A stretch of 36,423 nt of DNA from Firmicutes bacterium UBA1768 (GTDB lineage Bacteria > Bacillota > Clostridia > Peptostreptococcales > Anaerovoracaceae), in NCBI GenBank assembly GCA_002315335.1, contig DCGW01000010.1:1-36423 (forward strand), in the 5' to 3' direction. The position numbers and the translations under genes were made by a program. This document shows positions 28,693 to 36,423 of this stretch, in pieces. Below the pieces are notes generated by a model. It saw nothing but the letters and a program-made list of their open reading frames with translations, was not told the DNA's origin and searched no databases. Within the stretch, counting starts at the first letter, position 1; every line of letters starts with the position of its first letter.

Positions 28693-29310
28693 CTATAGTT
28701 GAATTCCTATCATCATCTGGCCGTTTTTAAAGCTTACTACAGTAAACACTCCGTTGGCATTTCCCCCACCAAAAAGATAGGTGCCACCGGAAATTGTTTC
28801 AGAAACATCATTGGTATACCCTGAGCTCATGAGGCCCGCCGCATATGACTTTGCATCAGAGATAGATACTCCTCCGAAAAGCATGCAATAAACACCGTCG
28901 GAAAAGCCTGTATCCTGTAAGGTTCCAACCGAAGGCTTCGGAACATTCTTAGTGTAATCGTTTGACGGCCAGGACATGGCAGGACTCTCTTCCTTCTTGG
29001 TATCCCCAGACGTCTTAGGCTGTGTCTTTTTCTGATTTTTCGGCTTCTCGTCATTGCCCTTTTTATCAGTCTGCTGAGCAGCATCAGAGCTTGCCTTTGC
29101 TGTATCTTCAGGGGTTGCCTCGTCGTTATTCTCAATGTCATTCGTATTTTCATCGTCAGGCTTAGCTGCTGTATCTACGCCGTTATCATGGTTTTCTACT
29201 ACCTGCTGGTTTCCATCATCTGATGCAGCTTCCTTTTTATCGGAACAGCCGCACAGGAACGCCGCCGCAATTACAGCTATGACCATGAAAAAAATTAACA
29301 ACTTTTTCAT
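28693..29310 (-). CDS. secreted lipoprotein of unknown function
   Basis: 205 residues from ATG 29308-29310 (GGTGA upstream). A hydrophobic signal (KKLLIFFMVIAVIAAAF) ends in the lipobox LCGC, so C22 should be lipidated and the protein held on the outer face of the membrane. Residues about 23-110 are a low-complexity linker rich in D, E, N, K, Q and T. A compact C-terminal domain (about 112-205) starts WPSNDYTKNVPKPSVG and is rich in Gly and aromatic residues (GGTYLFGGGNANGVFTVVSF). I do not recognise this domain with confidence. It has its own promoter. Confidence 0.85.
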   Translation of the reverse strand: MKKLLIFFMVIAVIAAAFLCGCSDKKEAASDDGNQQVVENHDNGVDTAAKPDDENTNDIENNDEATPEDTAKASSDAAQQTDKKGNDEKPKNQKKTQPKTSGDTKKEESPAMSWPSNDYTKNVPKPSVGTLQDTGFSDGVYCMLFGGVSISDAKSYAAGLMSSGYTNDVSETISGGTYLFGGGNANGVFTVVSFKNGQMMIGIQL

Positions 29311-29327
29311 AATAATCACCACAGGAT

Positions 29328-29356
29328 ATTATACCATTATTTCTGTCAAATGGCAA
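29328..29356 (-). promoter_or_regulatory. promoter of the lipoprotein gene
   Basis: Minus strand TTGCCA (29351-29356), 17 bp, TATAAT (29328-29333), with TGG before the -10. The start codon is only 18 bases beyond the -10, so the leader is very short and the ribosome site begins almost at the 5' end. Confidence 0.75.
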
Positions 29357-29366
29357 ATCCTACCGG

Positions 29367-30086
29367 TCAGACCCCCACCACTTTGGAAATTCTGTATGCT
29401 CTCTTAAGGTGCCCCACCACGTTCTCAATACGGCTCACATACCAGTCATCCGTGAGGTCCTTCTCGAGCTTGCCTAAGATTGTGTCCGGTCTCTGCTGAG
29501 TAAGAATGTCAAAAGCCTTTTCCTTTTTCAGCCCGCTCTTTATCTGTTCCTCAAACGCTTCGAGCTTTTCTACAGCTTCCTTTATTTCCGGTCTCCTGTA
29601 GGTTTTCTTATCAAGCTCAAGTCCCCTGTGAACGAAGAGATGCGTGCCCGGAACCTTGAGAATATTTGTGTTATAGTTCATTTTATAACGAATAGCCCCT
29701 GCAAACGGGTGAGTGGTTTCTATGTTAATATAGAAGTCATAGCGCCAGAAAACCTTGGAGTAATCGCCCTGAAGCAGAATTTTGCCTGACCTTGTAACAT
29801 CAAATTTGTTGTCTCCCTCAGTCCACCACTCGTCAACTTCAAGCCATACATCCTTTACCTGATCAAAGTCTATGACGAAAGGATTTCTCTCCTTAAAAGT
29901 ATCATCAGGGCCCTCAACCACAACAAAGGCCTTCATGTTTTCATCGTACATAAACTGCATAGCATCTGGATACTTCTTTATTCCCCACGATTTTGTGGGA
30001 GTGAATTCCTCAAGACGCTTTTTATTTTCTTCTCTTGCAGCCAATTCCTCGGGACTTACTTCCTTTTTTCTTGAAAACAAACCCAT
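29367..30086 (-). CDS. hypothetical cytoplasmic protein
   Basis: 239 residues, no signal peptide or membrane segment. The charged N-terminus (MGLFSRKKEVSPEELAAREENKK) leads into a beta-rich middle with many aromatic residues (VWLEVDEWWTEGD, VFWRYDFYINIETTHPFAG). The C-terminal 70 residues are helical and charged. The middle resembles the body of DUF4428-type proteins, but the N-terminal zinc ribbon common in those is absent, and I hold this comparison loosely. AAGGAGG lies well placed before the ATG. It has its own promoter behind the metH terminator. Confidence 0.8.
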   Translation of the reverse strand: MGLFSRKKEVSPEELAAREENKKRLEEFTPTKSWGIKKYPDAMQFMYDENMKAFVVVEGPDDTFKERNPFVIDFDQVKDVWLEVDEWWTEGDNKFDVTRSGKILLQGDYSKVFWRYDFYINIETTHPFAGAIRYKMNYNTNILKVPGTHLFVHRGLELDKKTYRRPEIKEAVEKLEAFEEQIKSGLKKEKAFDILTQQRPDTILGKLEKDLTDDWYVSRIENVVGHLKRAYRISKVVGV

Positions 30087-30148
30087 AAATCTTCCTCCTT
30101 GTCTTAATATTTCCGTTCTTTTTTGCGCAAAAACGCCTGCTTACTGTA

Positions 30149-30177
30149 ATTATATCATTTTCTCAGAGTTAAAACAA
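30149..30177 (-). promoter_or_regulatory. probable promoter of the hypothetical gene
   Basis: Minus strand TATAAT at 30149-30154 with a weak TTGTTT 17 bp upstream (30172-30177), which lies directly beyond the metH terminator T-run. Confidence 0.55.
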
Positions 30178-30215
30178 ACAAAAAAGAACCCGGAAATGAT
30201 TCAAAATCCGAGTTC
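30178..30215 (-). terminator. Rho-independent terminator of metH
   Basis: Minus-strand stem GAACTCGG / CCGGGTTC (30208-30215 and 30186-30193; one G-U pair) with a 14-base loop, followed by TTTTTTG. It starts 13 bases past the metH stop and closes the long right-hand unit. Confidence 0.85.
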
Positions 30216-30227
30216 AATTACAGCAAA

Positions 30228-32666
30228 TTATATCAGCTTTTCAGCCACTCTTACGGCTTCCATCCCGTCCTTAGAATAAGCGTCTGCGCCTATTCTTTCG
30301 GCATATTCAGGAGAAAGCACAGCACCTCCGACCATAACCTTAATTTCAGGGTCGGTTTCGTGAAGCAGCTTTATGGTTTCTTCCATAGCCGGAACCGTGG
30401 TTGTCATAAGGGCACTGAGCCCTACAAGCTTTATTCCGCTTTTGACTGCTTCATCTCTGATAACCTCCGGAGGAGTGTCCTTCCCGAGGTCGATGACGTC
30501 AAAGCCATAGCTTTCCAAAAGCACCTTTACTATGTTTTTACCTATATCGTGAACATCGCCCTTAACCGTTGCAATTATCACCTTCTTATCTGTATCAGCT
30601 TCGCTCTTAGGCAGCTTTTCCTTAACCTTTTCAAAGGCCGCATTAGCAGACTCAGCGCTCATCAAAAGCTGCGGAAGATATATTCTTCCTGCCTCATAGT
30701 CCGCGCCCACTTCATTAAGTGCCGGAATAATGAAGCTGTTAATAATTTCCAAAGGCTCACAGTTCGCCTGACTTCCCGATAAAAGCTCCGCCGCAAGGCT
30801 TCTTGCGTGCTCTGTCCTGCCCTTTATTATTGAGGTTTTAAGCTCGTCAGCCCCTCCATACAGAGCCGCTTTATCAGCTTCTGCCGCCTGTTTAACATCC
30901 GCCTTTACGCTTGCGGTTTCAACGACCTCTGCTCTCGCCTCAGCATACTCTATGTATTTGAGGCAGTTCTCATCGTAACAGTTAAGCGCCTTGAAGGCAT
31001 GATATGTATCCATCATTGGCGTTGAGCCCGGATTCATTATAGCCAGACTGAGCCCAGCAGCAAGCGCATTTGCGAAAAACACCTGATTAATAAGGTCTCT
31101 CTTCGGCAGACCAAAGGAGATATTGGATACCCCTAAAATGGTGTTTATGCCCTCCTTTTTCAGCTGCTTTATTACCTCTAAGGCAACAAGACCGCCCTTC
31201 TGGCCTGATGAAATTGTCAATGCCAGCGGATCGATGATAATATCCTTCTTTTCTATGCCGTACCCGGCAGCTTCTTCGACTATTTTATGGGCCAATTCTA
31301 TCCTGCCCTGAGCCGTTTCCGGAATTCCTTCCTCGCCTATAGTAAGACCGATTACCGCAGCTCCGTATTTTGCAGCCAGCGGCAATACCTCGTCCATAAC
31401 AGCCTGCTTTGCGTTTACGGAATTAAGCAAAGGCTTACCGTTGTAAATCCTCAGTCCCTTCTCCAGAGCCTCCGAATCCGAGGAATCTATCTGAAGCGGG
31501 AGGTCTGATACCGCCTGTATTTCCCTGACAGCCCTTTCCATCATGGCAGGCTCGTCTATTTCCGGAAGTCCTACATTAACATCGAGCACGTGAGCTCCGT
31601 TTTCTTCCTGCTTAACAGCTTCACCCAAAATATAGTCAATATCCTCGGCAATCAAAGCCTCCTTGAGCTTTTTCTTGCCCGTTGGGTTGATTCTCTCGCC
31701 TATGAGGACAGGCTCATTTCCGATTTCCACGTGGTGTGTATATGACGCAATTATGGTCTTATTTTTCTTCTCAGGAAGCTTGTACGGAATATCTTTTACC
31801 GCTTCGACCATAGCCTTTATGTGATCAGGGGTTGTTCCGCAGCAGCCGCCTAAAAGCGTTCCGCCCTGCTCCGCAACCTTAACCATATACTGAGAAAACT
31901 CTTCCGGTCCCACATCAAAAACTGTTTTTCCGTCTACTACCTTAGGAAGTCCTGCATTTGGCTTGAATATCAGCGGAACTGATGCAAAGTCGGTAAAATC
32001 GTTTATGGTTTCGAGCATTTTATCTGGTCCAAAGGAGCAGTTCATTCCGATTGCAGAAACCCCGAGCCCCTCAAGCATTGCTGCCATTGCCTGAGGAGTA
32101 GCTCCCGTCATAAGACGTCCTCTTTCGTCATAGGCATTTGACACCATAATCGGAAGATCAGAGTTTTCTCTGCACGCCAGGACAGCCGCCTTGGTTTCAT
32201 ACATATCGTTAAAGGTTTCTATAAAGAATATATCTGCTCCGGCTTTTACGCCTGCGCGAACATTAGCGGCAAAGATTTCTACAGCCTCTTCAAATTTAAG
32301 GCTTCCGAGAGGCTCCAACATCATTCCCGTAGGACCTATGTCCATGGCAACAAATCTCTCCTCAGGATTTGAGCCTCCAACAGCCTCTTTTGCAGCAGTT
32401 TTAACACACTCAACCGCCCTTTTTATCATTTCCTCGTAGTTATCATATTTTATACAGTTTATTCCAAAAGTATTGGAAGGCACAATATTTGCGCCGGCTT
32501 CATAGTACCTTTTATGCAAATCTGTAATCTTTTCCGGATTCGTCATGCACCACAATTCTGACGCTTCTCCCGCCTTCAGCCCCATAGCCTGAAGCATGGT
32601 CCCCGTTCCTCCGTCGAGGAAGAGTCTTTTTTCTTTTATAAGCTTTTCAAATCTACTTTTTTTCAT
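30228..32666 (-). CDS. metH: cobalamin-dependent methionine synthase lacking the reactivation domain
   Basis: 812 residues. Homocysteine domain (about 5-295): LFLDGGTGTMLQ, MNCSFGP with C210, and GGCCGTTPDH with C275-C276 as zinc ligands. Pterin domain (about 318-575): IGERINPTGKKKLKEA, VLDVNVGLPEIDE, NISFGLPKR. Cobalamin cap (about 600-690) and Rossmann domain with the cobalt-ligand motif DVHDIGKN (704-711; H706) and VMVGGAVLS. The S-adenosylmethionine-binding reactivation domain of E. coli MetH (about 1,200 residues in total) is missing and is encoded by the gene just upstream. The ATG at 32664-32666 has GCAGGT eight bases before it; an in-frame GTG at 32693 is less likely. It transfers the methyl group of methyl-tetrahydrofolate to homocysteine. 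Confidence 0.95.
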   Translation of the reverse strand: MKKSRFEKLIKEKRLFLDGGTGTMLQAMGLKAGEASELWCMTNPEKITDLHKRYYEAGANIVPSNTFGINCIKYDNYEEMIKRAVECVKTAAKEAVGGSNPEERFVAMDIGPTGMMLEPLGSLKFEEAVEIFAANVRAGVKAGADIFFIETFNDMYETKAAVLACRENSDLPIMVSNAYDERGRLMTGATPQAMAAMLEGLGVSAIGMNCSFGPDKMLETINDFTDFASVPLIFKPNAGLPKVVDGKTVFDVGPEEFSQYMVKVAEQGGTLLGGCCGTTPDHIKAMVEAVKDIPYKLPEKKNKTIIASYTHHVEIGNEPVLIGERINPTGKKKLKEALIAEDIDYILGEAVKQEENGAHVLDVNVGLPEIDEPAMMERAVREIQAVSDLPLQIDSSDSEALEKGLRIYNGKPLLNSVNAKQAVMDEVLPLAAKYGAAVIGLTIGEEGIPETAQGRIELAHKIVEEAAGYGIEKKDIIIDPLALTISSGQKGGLVALEVIKQLKKEGINTILGVSNISFGLPKRDLINQVFFANALAAGLSLAIMNPGSTPMMDTYHAFKALNCYDENCLKYIEYAEARAEVVETASVKADVKQAAEADKAALYGGADELKTSIIKGRTEHARSLAAELLSGSQANCEPLEIINSFIIPALNEVGADYEAGRIYLPQLLMSAESANAAFEKVKEKLPKSEADTDKKVIIATVKGDVHDIGKNIVKVLLESYGFDVIDLGKDTPPEVIRDEAVKSGIKLVGLSALMTTTVPAMEETIKLLHETDPEIKVMVGGAVLSPEYAERIGADAYSKDGMEAVRVAEKLI

Positions 32667-32685
32667 GTTTTTTACCTGCAATTTA

Positions 32686-33315
32686 TTATTCACTAAATCC
32701 CATAATAGAGGTTATCGACTTTGACGGACTCATAAAGCAGTGGTCATTCAAGCTGATTCCGAGGTTTTTTTCGCCCTCTATGGCCTTGAGAAAAGCCCTC
32801 TGATTTTCTATGGAGCAGTCTCCGTATCCCGGACTGTATCTCTGTCTAAAGCTGCAGCTTTTGACCTCATTTAGGTTATTTCTTGCAAGCTCTTCCACCC
32901 GATCAGCTGCCGTATCTACCAACGCAGAAGCCAAGGCATCCGTTATGAAGTGCTCCGATTTTGAGGTTATGCTCAGCCTCTTCAGCAGCCTGTCCGCTTC
33001 CGCACCCAAGGTTACTCCCATGAGCACAGCACCCGTACTTCCCTTGAGGTTTTTTGCAAGGTCGACGCTATCAATAGAGAAAAGCTCGAGATTACAGCTT
33101 CTATCTCCTTCAATATCCGCTTCTACTTTCAAAAAAGCGTACCTGATACAGCACTCTTTCTTCAAGGTCCTTTCGCACCTTATCAACACATCGCTGTATT
33201 CGTACTCATTCTCCTTGCTCAGCGTCCCCGCCGGAAGGTGAAGGCGAAGCTCCAGCTGACGCTGATTTATTTTAAGCCCATCGGCTTCTATTACCCCTGA
33301 TTGAATAATTTTCAA
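32686..33315 (-). CDS. MetH reactivation-domain-like protein (stand-alone)
   Basis: 209 residues matching the C-terminal activation domain of methionine synthase: RYSPGYGDCSIENQ near 163-176 and the closing SPSKSITSIMGFS, both conserved around the S-adenosylmethionine site. In split systems such a protein reductively re-methylates inactive cob(II)alamin MetH. It begins with TTG, not ATG: AGGAGG is seven bases before TTG 33313-33315 and no nearby ATG is in frame. It lies 19 bp upstream of metH and 36 bp after metF, which strongly supports the split-enzyme reading. Confidence 0.9.
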   Translation of the reverse strand: MKIIQSGVIEADGLKINQRQLELRLHLPAGTLSKENEYEYSDVLIRCERTLKKECCIRYAFLKVEADIEGDRSCNLELFSIDSVDLAKNLKGSTGAVLMGVTLGAEADRLLKRLSITSKSEHFITDALASALVDTAADRVEELARNNLNEVKSCSFRQRYSPGYGDCSIENQRAFLKAIEGEKNLGISLNDHCFMSPSKSITSIMGFSE

Positions 33316-33351
33316 AGCTCTGCCTCCTGTCTCAACCCGCTATCCTCATTA

Positions 33352-34212
33352 TTATTTGATAATTTCCGATAAGTTCTGCTTAATTGCTTCGGCAACATCG
33401 GGTTTATTCATCGAATATACATGTACTGCGTTTATTCCGTTTGCAAAGAGGTCAATAATCTGCGCAGTAGCATAGGCAATTCCGGCCTGCTTCATTGCCT
33501 CAGGCTTATCCCCGTACTTGTCAACCAGCCTCATAAACTTCTGAGGCATTGCTGTTCCGCTCATTGCAATAGAAGCCTCAACCTGCTTGACGTTGGTTAT
33601 TGGCATTATTCCCGCAACAACCGGCACGTCTATACCCTTCCTGAGCATTCTGTAAAGGAAGTTGTAAAAAATATCGTTGTCAAAAAACATCTGAGTTGTA
33701 AAGAACTGACAGCCGGCCTCAGCCTTAATCTTTAGATATTCAAGGTCCTTATCTATGTTCTCACTCTCGGGATGCTTTTCAGGATAACAGGCCCCGCCTA
33801 TGCAAAAGCCGCCATAGTCTCTTATTTCCTCTATAAGCTCACATGCATATCTGTACTCCATCTTTGACTTGTCAAAGCCCTCAGGAATATCTCCCCTCAG
33901 GCCGAGTATGCTTTCTATTCCGCGGCTTCTGAGCTTGTCAAGCTCTGAATGAACCCTTTCCTTTGTTGAAGAAATGCAGGTGAGGTGCGCCATGGAAGGC
34001 ACTCCCAGGGCAGACAGTCTTTCCGCAATTTCCGCTGTATAGTCTGAGGTTCCGCCGCCAGCTCCGTAGGTTACACTCATGTAGCTTGGATTAAGCTTCG
34101 CAATGCTTTCTGCAGCCTTCATTACATTATCAAAATTACTTACCTTTTTTGGAGGAAAAACCTCAAACGACAGGCTCGGTTTTTCTCCGGTAATTACATC
34201 AATTATCTTCAT
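33352..34212 (-). CDS. metF: 5,10-methylenetetrahydrofolate reductase
   Basis: 286 residues, a typical bacterial MetF TIM barrel: SFEVFPPK with the catalytic Glu17, VTYGAGGGTSDYT (47-59), ILGLRGDIP with Asp108 near the flavin, FFTTQMFFDNDIFY, VVAGIMPITNVKQ and the closing GINAVHVYSMNKP. It reduces methylene-THF to methyl-THF, the methyl donor for the MetH encoded next to it. No metV or ferredoxin partner is beside it, so the electron donor is not evident. AAGGAG precedes the ATG. It lies between the aryl-CoA ligase and the reactivation gene with gaps near 35 bp. Confidence 0.96.
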   Translation of the reverse strand: MKIIDVITGEKPSLSFEVFPPKKVSNFDNVMKAAESIAKLNPSYMSVTYGAGGGTSDYTAEIAERLSALGVPSMAHLTCISSTKERVHSELDKLRSRGIESILGLRGDIPEGFDKSKMEYRYACELIEEIRDYGGFCIGGACYPEKHPESENIDKDLEYLKIKAEAGCQFFTTQMFFDNDIFYNFLYRMLRKGIDVPVVAGIMPITNVKQVEASIAMSGTAMPQKFMRLVDKYGDKPEAMKQAGIAYATAQIIDLFANGINAVHVYSMNKPDVAEAIKQNLSEIIK

Positions 34213-34245
34213 GTCCGGTCTCCTTAATTATGGATCATGTATTAA

Positions 34246-35481
34246 TTAATATCTGTTGTCAAATACTCTTGTGCTCTTCTTTTCACTTCTTGGCAGGTCA
34301 CCGAGGTCAACAGGCTTTACTATAGGTGTCATTCCGATTTTTGACTTAAACGCTGCGGCGAGTTCATTTTCTACCTCGTATTTATTTGCACCTTCAGTTG
34401 TTTCAACAAAAATAGTCATAATATCCTTGCCGTTCATGTGGTCAATCATAATCTGGAATTCACTTGACGCACCCTCAACATCCTTGAGCAGCGAATCAAT
34501 CTGGCTCGGGAAAATATTTACGCCCTTAACCTTAACCATATCGTCGGTTCTTCCCATTATTGTGTCTATCCTCGGATATTTTGAGCCGCATTTGCACTCG
34601 CCAGGAATTATTCTTGACAGGTCGTGGGTTCTGTATCTGATAAGAGGCGCACCCTCCTTCTTAAGCGTGGTGATTACGATTTCGCCCAGCTCTCCGTCAG
34701 GGAGGTTTTTACCTGTCTTTGGGTCAATTATTTCAATATACACGTAGTCGTCCCAATAATGCATTCCCGCTTCATGCTCGCAGCTGATTGCAATGCCTGG
34801 GCCATATACTTCTGTAAGTCCATAGACGTCAAAAAGCTGTACTCCAAGCTCATTTGCAATTCTCTTTCTCATCTTTTCGCCCCAGCGCTCCGAGCCGATT
34901 ATTCCCTTTTTCAGGAAAATCCTGTTGCCTATTCCACGCTTTTCAATTTCCTCGGCAAGAAGAAGTGCGTATGATGAGGTTGCGCAAAGTACTGTTGACT
35001 TCATATCCTGCATCATTCTCAGCTGCTTGTCTGTGTTTCCCGGCCCCATTGGGATAGTCATAGCACCCAATCTTTCAGCTCCGTTCTGGAAGCCAATTCC
35101 CGCTGTCCATAGACCATAGCCCGGAGTGATATGAATTCTGTCGAGATTTGTTACTCCCGCCATCGCATAGCAACGGGCAAACTGAATTGCCCAGTCCTCA
35201 ATATCCTTCTTTGTATATGGAATAATAACCGGCGTGCCTGTCGTTCCCGAAGAAGAGTGAATTCTGACAATTTCTTCCTCCGGAACAGCCATAAGACCCA
35301 GCGGATATGCGTCTCTCAGGTCGCTCTTCTGTGTAAAAGGAAGTGTTCTGAAATCTTCTTCGTTTTCTATTCCCGCAACATCTATTCCCTCAAGCTTTTT
35401 CTTATAGAAGCAGTCTCGACCAGTCAGGTTCAGCATCTGTTCTTTTATTATATCAAATTGTAAATCCGTCATATTACTCAT
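34246..35481 (-). CDS. phenylacetate/arylacetate-CoA ligase (PaaK family)
   Basis: 411 residues of the ANL adenylate-forming superfamily. P-loop SSGTTGTP (77-84), GSERWGEKMRK, DVYGLTEVYGPG (218-229), YRTHDLSRI with Asp287, a Cys pair (C296, C298) and GRTDDMVKVKGVNIFP (310-325) before the C-terminal domain all match PaaK. It joins an arylacetate to CoA with ATP. It follows iorB by 37 bp. IOR makes aryl-acetyl-CoA from aromatic 2-oxo acids, so the two together suit aromatic amino acid fermentation or, run in reverse, synthesis from arylacetates. Phenylacetate versus indoleacetate specificity cannot be read here. AGAGGT precedes the ATG. Confidence 0.93.
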   Translation of the reverse strand: MSNMTDLQFDIIKEQMLNLTGRDCFYKKKLEGIDVAGIENEEDFRTLPFTQKSDLRDAYPLGLMAVPEEEIVRIHSSSGTTGTPVIIPYTKKDIEDWAIQFARCYAMAGVTNLDRIHITPGYGLWTAGIGFQNGAERLGAMTIPMGPGNTDKQLRMMQDMKSTVLCATSSYALLLAEEIEKRGIGNRIFLKKGIIGSERWGEKMRKRIANELGVQLFDVYGLTEVYGPGIAISCEHEAGMHYWDDYVYIEIIDPKTGKNLPDGELGEIVITTLKKEGAPLIRYRTHDLSRIIPGECKCGSKYPRIDTIMGRTDDMVKVKGVNIFPSQIDSLLKDVEGASSEFQIMIDHMNGKDIMTIFVETTEGANKYEVENELAAAFKSKIGMTPIVKPVDLGDLPRSEKKSTRVFDNRY

Positions 35482-35518
35482 TTTTTACCTCTTCAATTAC
35501 CATCAATATACTGCTAAC

Positions 35519-36091
35519 TTAAATTGCCATTCTCAGAGCTTTTCGGTTAAGCTCGTGAAGCTTTTCGGGCAGCCTGTTAAGCAAAGCAGCTTCGGCTTCC
35601 TCAAGGCTTATTCCGAGAGCGCCGCTTGAAATTGCCGCTCCTAAAAGAATAACGTTTAGAACCTTGTCTGAGCCGCACTCCCTGCAGAGCTTTTCGCCGT
35701 CCACTACGATCACATTATCATAGTTCTCTTTCAGCCAGGAAACCATGTCTCTGCCATCGTACTGAGTTCCCATAAGCGCCGCGGTAACAGGCATTACTTC
35801 CTTAGATGCAGTTATTATTGTTCCGCCTTCCTTCAGGTAATCTATGTTTCTTACAACCTCTCCCGGCTCAAAGCCTATTATTACGTCTGCGCTTCCCAGC
35901 GGAATGATAGGGGAATGAACCGCCTGACCCGTTCTTACATATGAAGTAACAGGTCCTCCTCTCTGAGCCATTCCTATGGTTTCGGTAGTTTTTACCTCTT
36001 CACCCCTCGCAATAGCAGCGGCGGCCAGAACCTTTGCTGCGAGTACGGTTCCCTGACCACCTACCCCGCATAACAGATAATTCATATTCAT
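35519..36091 (-). CDS. iorB: indolepyruvate ferredoxin oxidoreductase beta subunit
   Basis: 190 residues of the pyruvate-ferredoxin-oxidoreductase gamma type: MNYLLCGVGGQGTVLAAKVLA with the nucleotide-like loop GVGGQGT, TIGMAQRGGPVTSYVRTG (about 38-55), and IIGFEPGEVVRNIDYL. The start ATG overlaps the iorA stop by one base (TAATG), with GGGAGG 11 bases upstream; another Met two codons later is possible. A longer opening to 36163 lies inside iorA in another frame and is rejected. With IorA it oxidatively decarboxylates indolepyruvate and phenylpyruvate to acyl-CoA, reducing ferredoxin. Confidence 0.94.
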   Translation of the reverse strand: MNMNYLLCGVGGQGTVLAAKVLAAAAIARGEEVKTTETIGMAQRGGPVTSYVRTGQAVHSPIIPLGSADVIIGFEPGEVVRNIDYLKEGGTIITASKEVMPVTAALMGTQYDGRDMVSWLKENYDNVIVVDGEKLCRECGSDKVLNVILLGAAISSGALGISLEEAEAALLNRLPEKLHELNRKALRMAI

Positions 36092-36423
36092 TATTTTTCG
36101 CCTCCCTGCTTTGCAATCGCTCCCACAGGACAAACATCCATGCAGACTCCGCAGCCGAAGCACATCGACTTTTCTATGGTTACGCTTCCGTCCTTAATAA
36201 CTATTGCAGGGCAGCCAAGCTCTTTTATGCAGACCTTGCAATTAATACATTTATCTTTTTCTATTTCAACCGGTTTGGAAGGCTTTGTGACCGCCACGCA
36301 AGGCGACTTGAAGATTATAGCCTTAACTCCCTCCGCTTCAGCCGTCTTCTTTACTACTTCTATGGAAGTATTCAGATCAAGTGGGTTCACCGTTACTACA
36401 GTCTTTACTCCGAGACCTTTAAG
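36091..36423 (-). CDS. iorA: indolepyruvate ferredoxin oxidoreductase alpha subunit (C-terminal part)
   Basis: The reading frame runs off the right edge; 110 residues are visible, starting LKGLGVKTVVTVNPLDLNTS. The C-terminal ferredoxin-like domain has two 4Fe-4S motifs, CINCKVCIKELGCP and CFGCGVCMDVCPVGAI. These are placed as in IorA, where they carry electrons from the thiamine-diphosphate site to ferredoxin. The thiamine-binding body lies outside the window. An internal GTG at 36390 is not the start. It ends in TAATG with iorB, so both subunits should be made together. Confidence 0.92.
   Translation of the reverse strand, partial: LKGLGVKTVVTVNPLDLNTSIEVVKKTAEAEGVKAIIFKSPCVAVTKPSKPVEIEKDKCINCKVCIKELGCPAIVIKDGSVTIEKSMCFGCGVCMDVCPVGAIAKQGGEK

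Noticed and set aside
34213..34245. SAM riboswitch or T-box upstream of metF
   Set aside because: The gap is only 33 bp and holds just the ribosome site; no leader structure fits. Any control element would have to be upstream of iorA, outside the window.

Overview
The window reads as chromosomal DNA of an anaerobic, low-to-mid-GC Firmicute of the class Clostridia. An Eubacteriales family XIII / Anaerovoracaceae-like lineage is my best guess from the proteins alone. The evidence is strong AGGAGG-type ribosome sites, RecD2, YhaM, PcrA and a split cobalamin methionine synthase, S-layer homology domains, and ferredoxin-linked indolepyruvate oxidoreductase. No LPS or outer-membrane assembly gene is visible. 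All but one of the genes lie on the minus strand. The exception is a penicillin-binding D,D-carboxypeptidase. I see no tRNA, rRNA, CRISPR array, insertion sequence or prophage, and no gene-free stretch longer than about 220 bases.

Layout from left to right; minus-strand genes are transcribed right to left. (1) 119-4838: a small XRE regulator with a palindrome over its own promoter; the yhaM-recD2-comF unit, in which recD2 and comF overlap as ATGA; and a YdbC/PC4-like gene with its own promoter and terminator. (2) 4925-11838: a four-gene efflux operon (membrane-fusion adaptor, RND pump, TetR repressor, SLH-TolC-like protein). It is driven by a consensus TTGACA-N16-TATAAT promoter flanked by two GACCC-NN-GGGTC palindromes. 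(3) 11943-16440: hisC-type aminotransferase, a YihY membrane protein, serA and serC. (4) 16660-18267: the plus-strand carboxypeptidase, ending in a bidirectional terminator. (5) 18360-26697: a nucleoside-kinase-like gene, pcrA, ligA, an orphan PurM/HypE-like gene, rph and rdgB, probably one unit from a promoter at 26743-26771. (6) 26793-30086: birA with an ornithine-cyclodeaminase-family gene, a lipoprotein and an unrecognised protein. (7) 30228-36423: iorA (partial), iorB, an arylacetate-CoA ligase, metF, the MetH reactivation-domain gene and metH, closely spaced and closed by a strong terminator.

The most interesting part is the efflux operon. Its last gene joins a signal peptide and three SLH (cell-wall-binding) domains to the helical duct repeats of TolC. 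At both places where TolC carries outer-membrane beta-hairpins, this protein has only short loops. The adaptor carries the RxxxLxxxxxxS docking motif known from AcrA-type proteins. Together these suggest a tripartite RND pump adapted to a single-membrane cell, with a wall-anchored helical conduit in place of an outer-membrane channel. That function is inference; the sequence features are directly visible.
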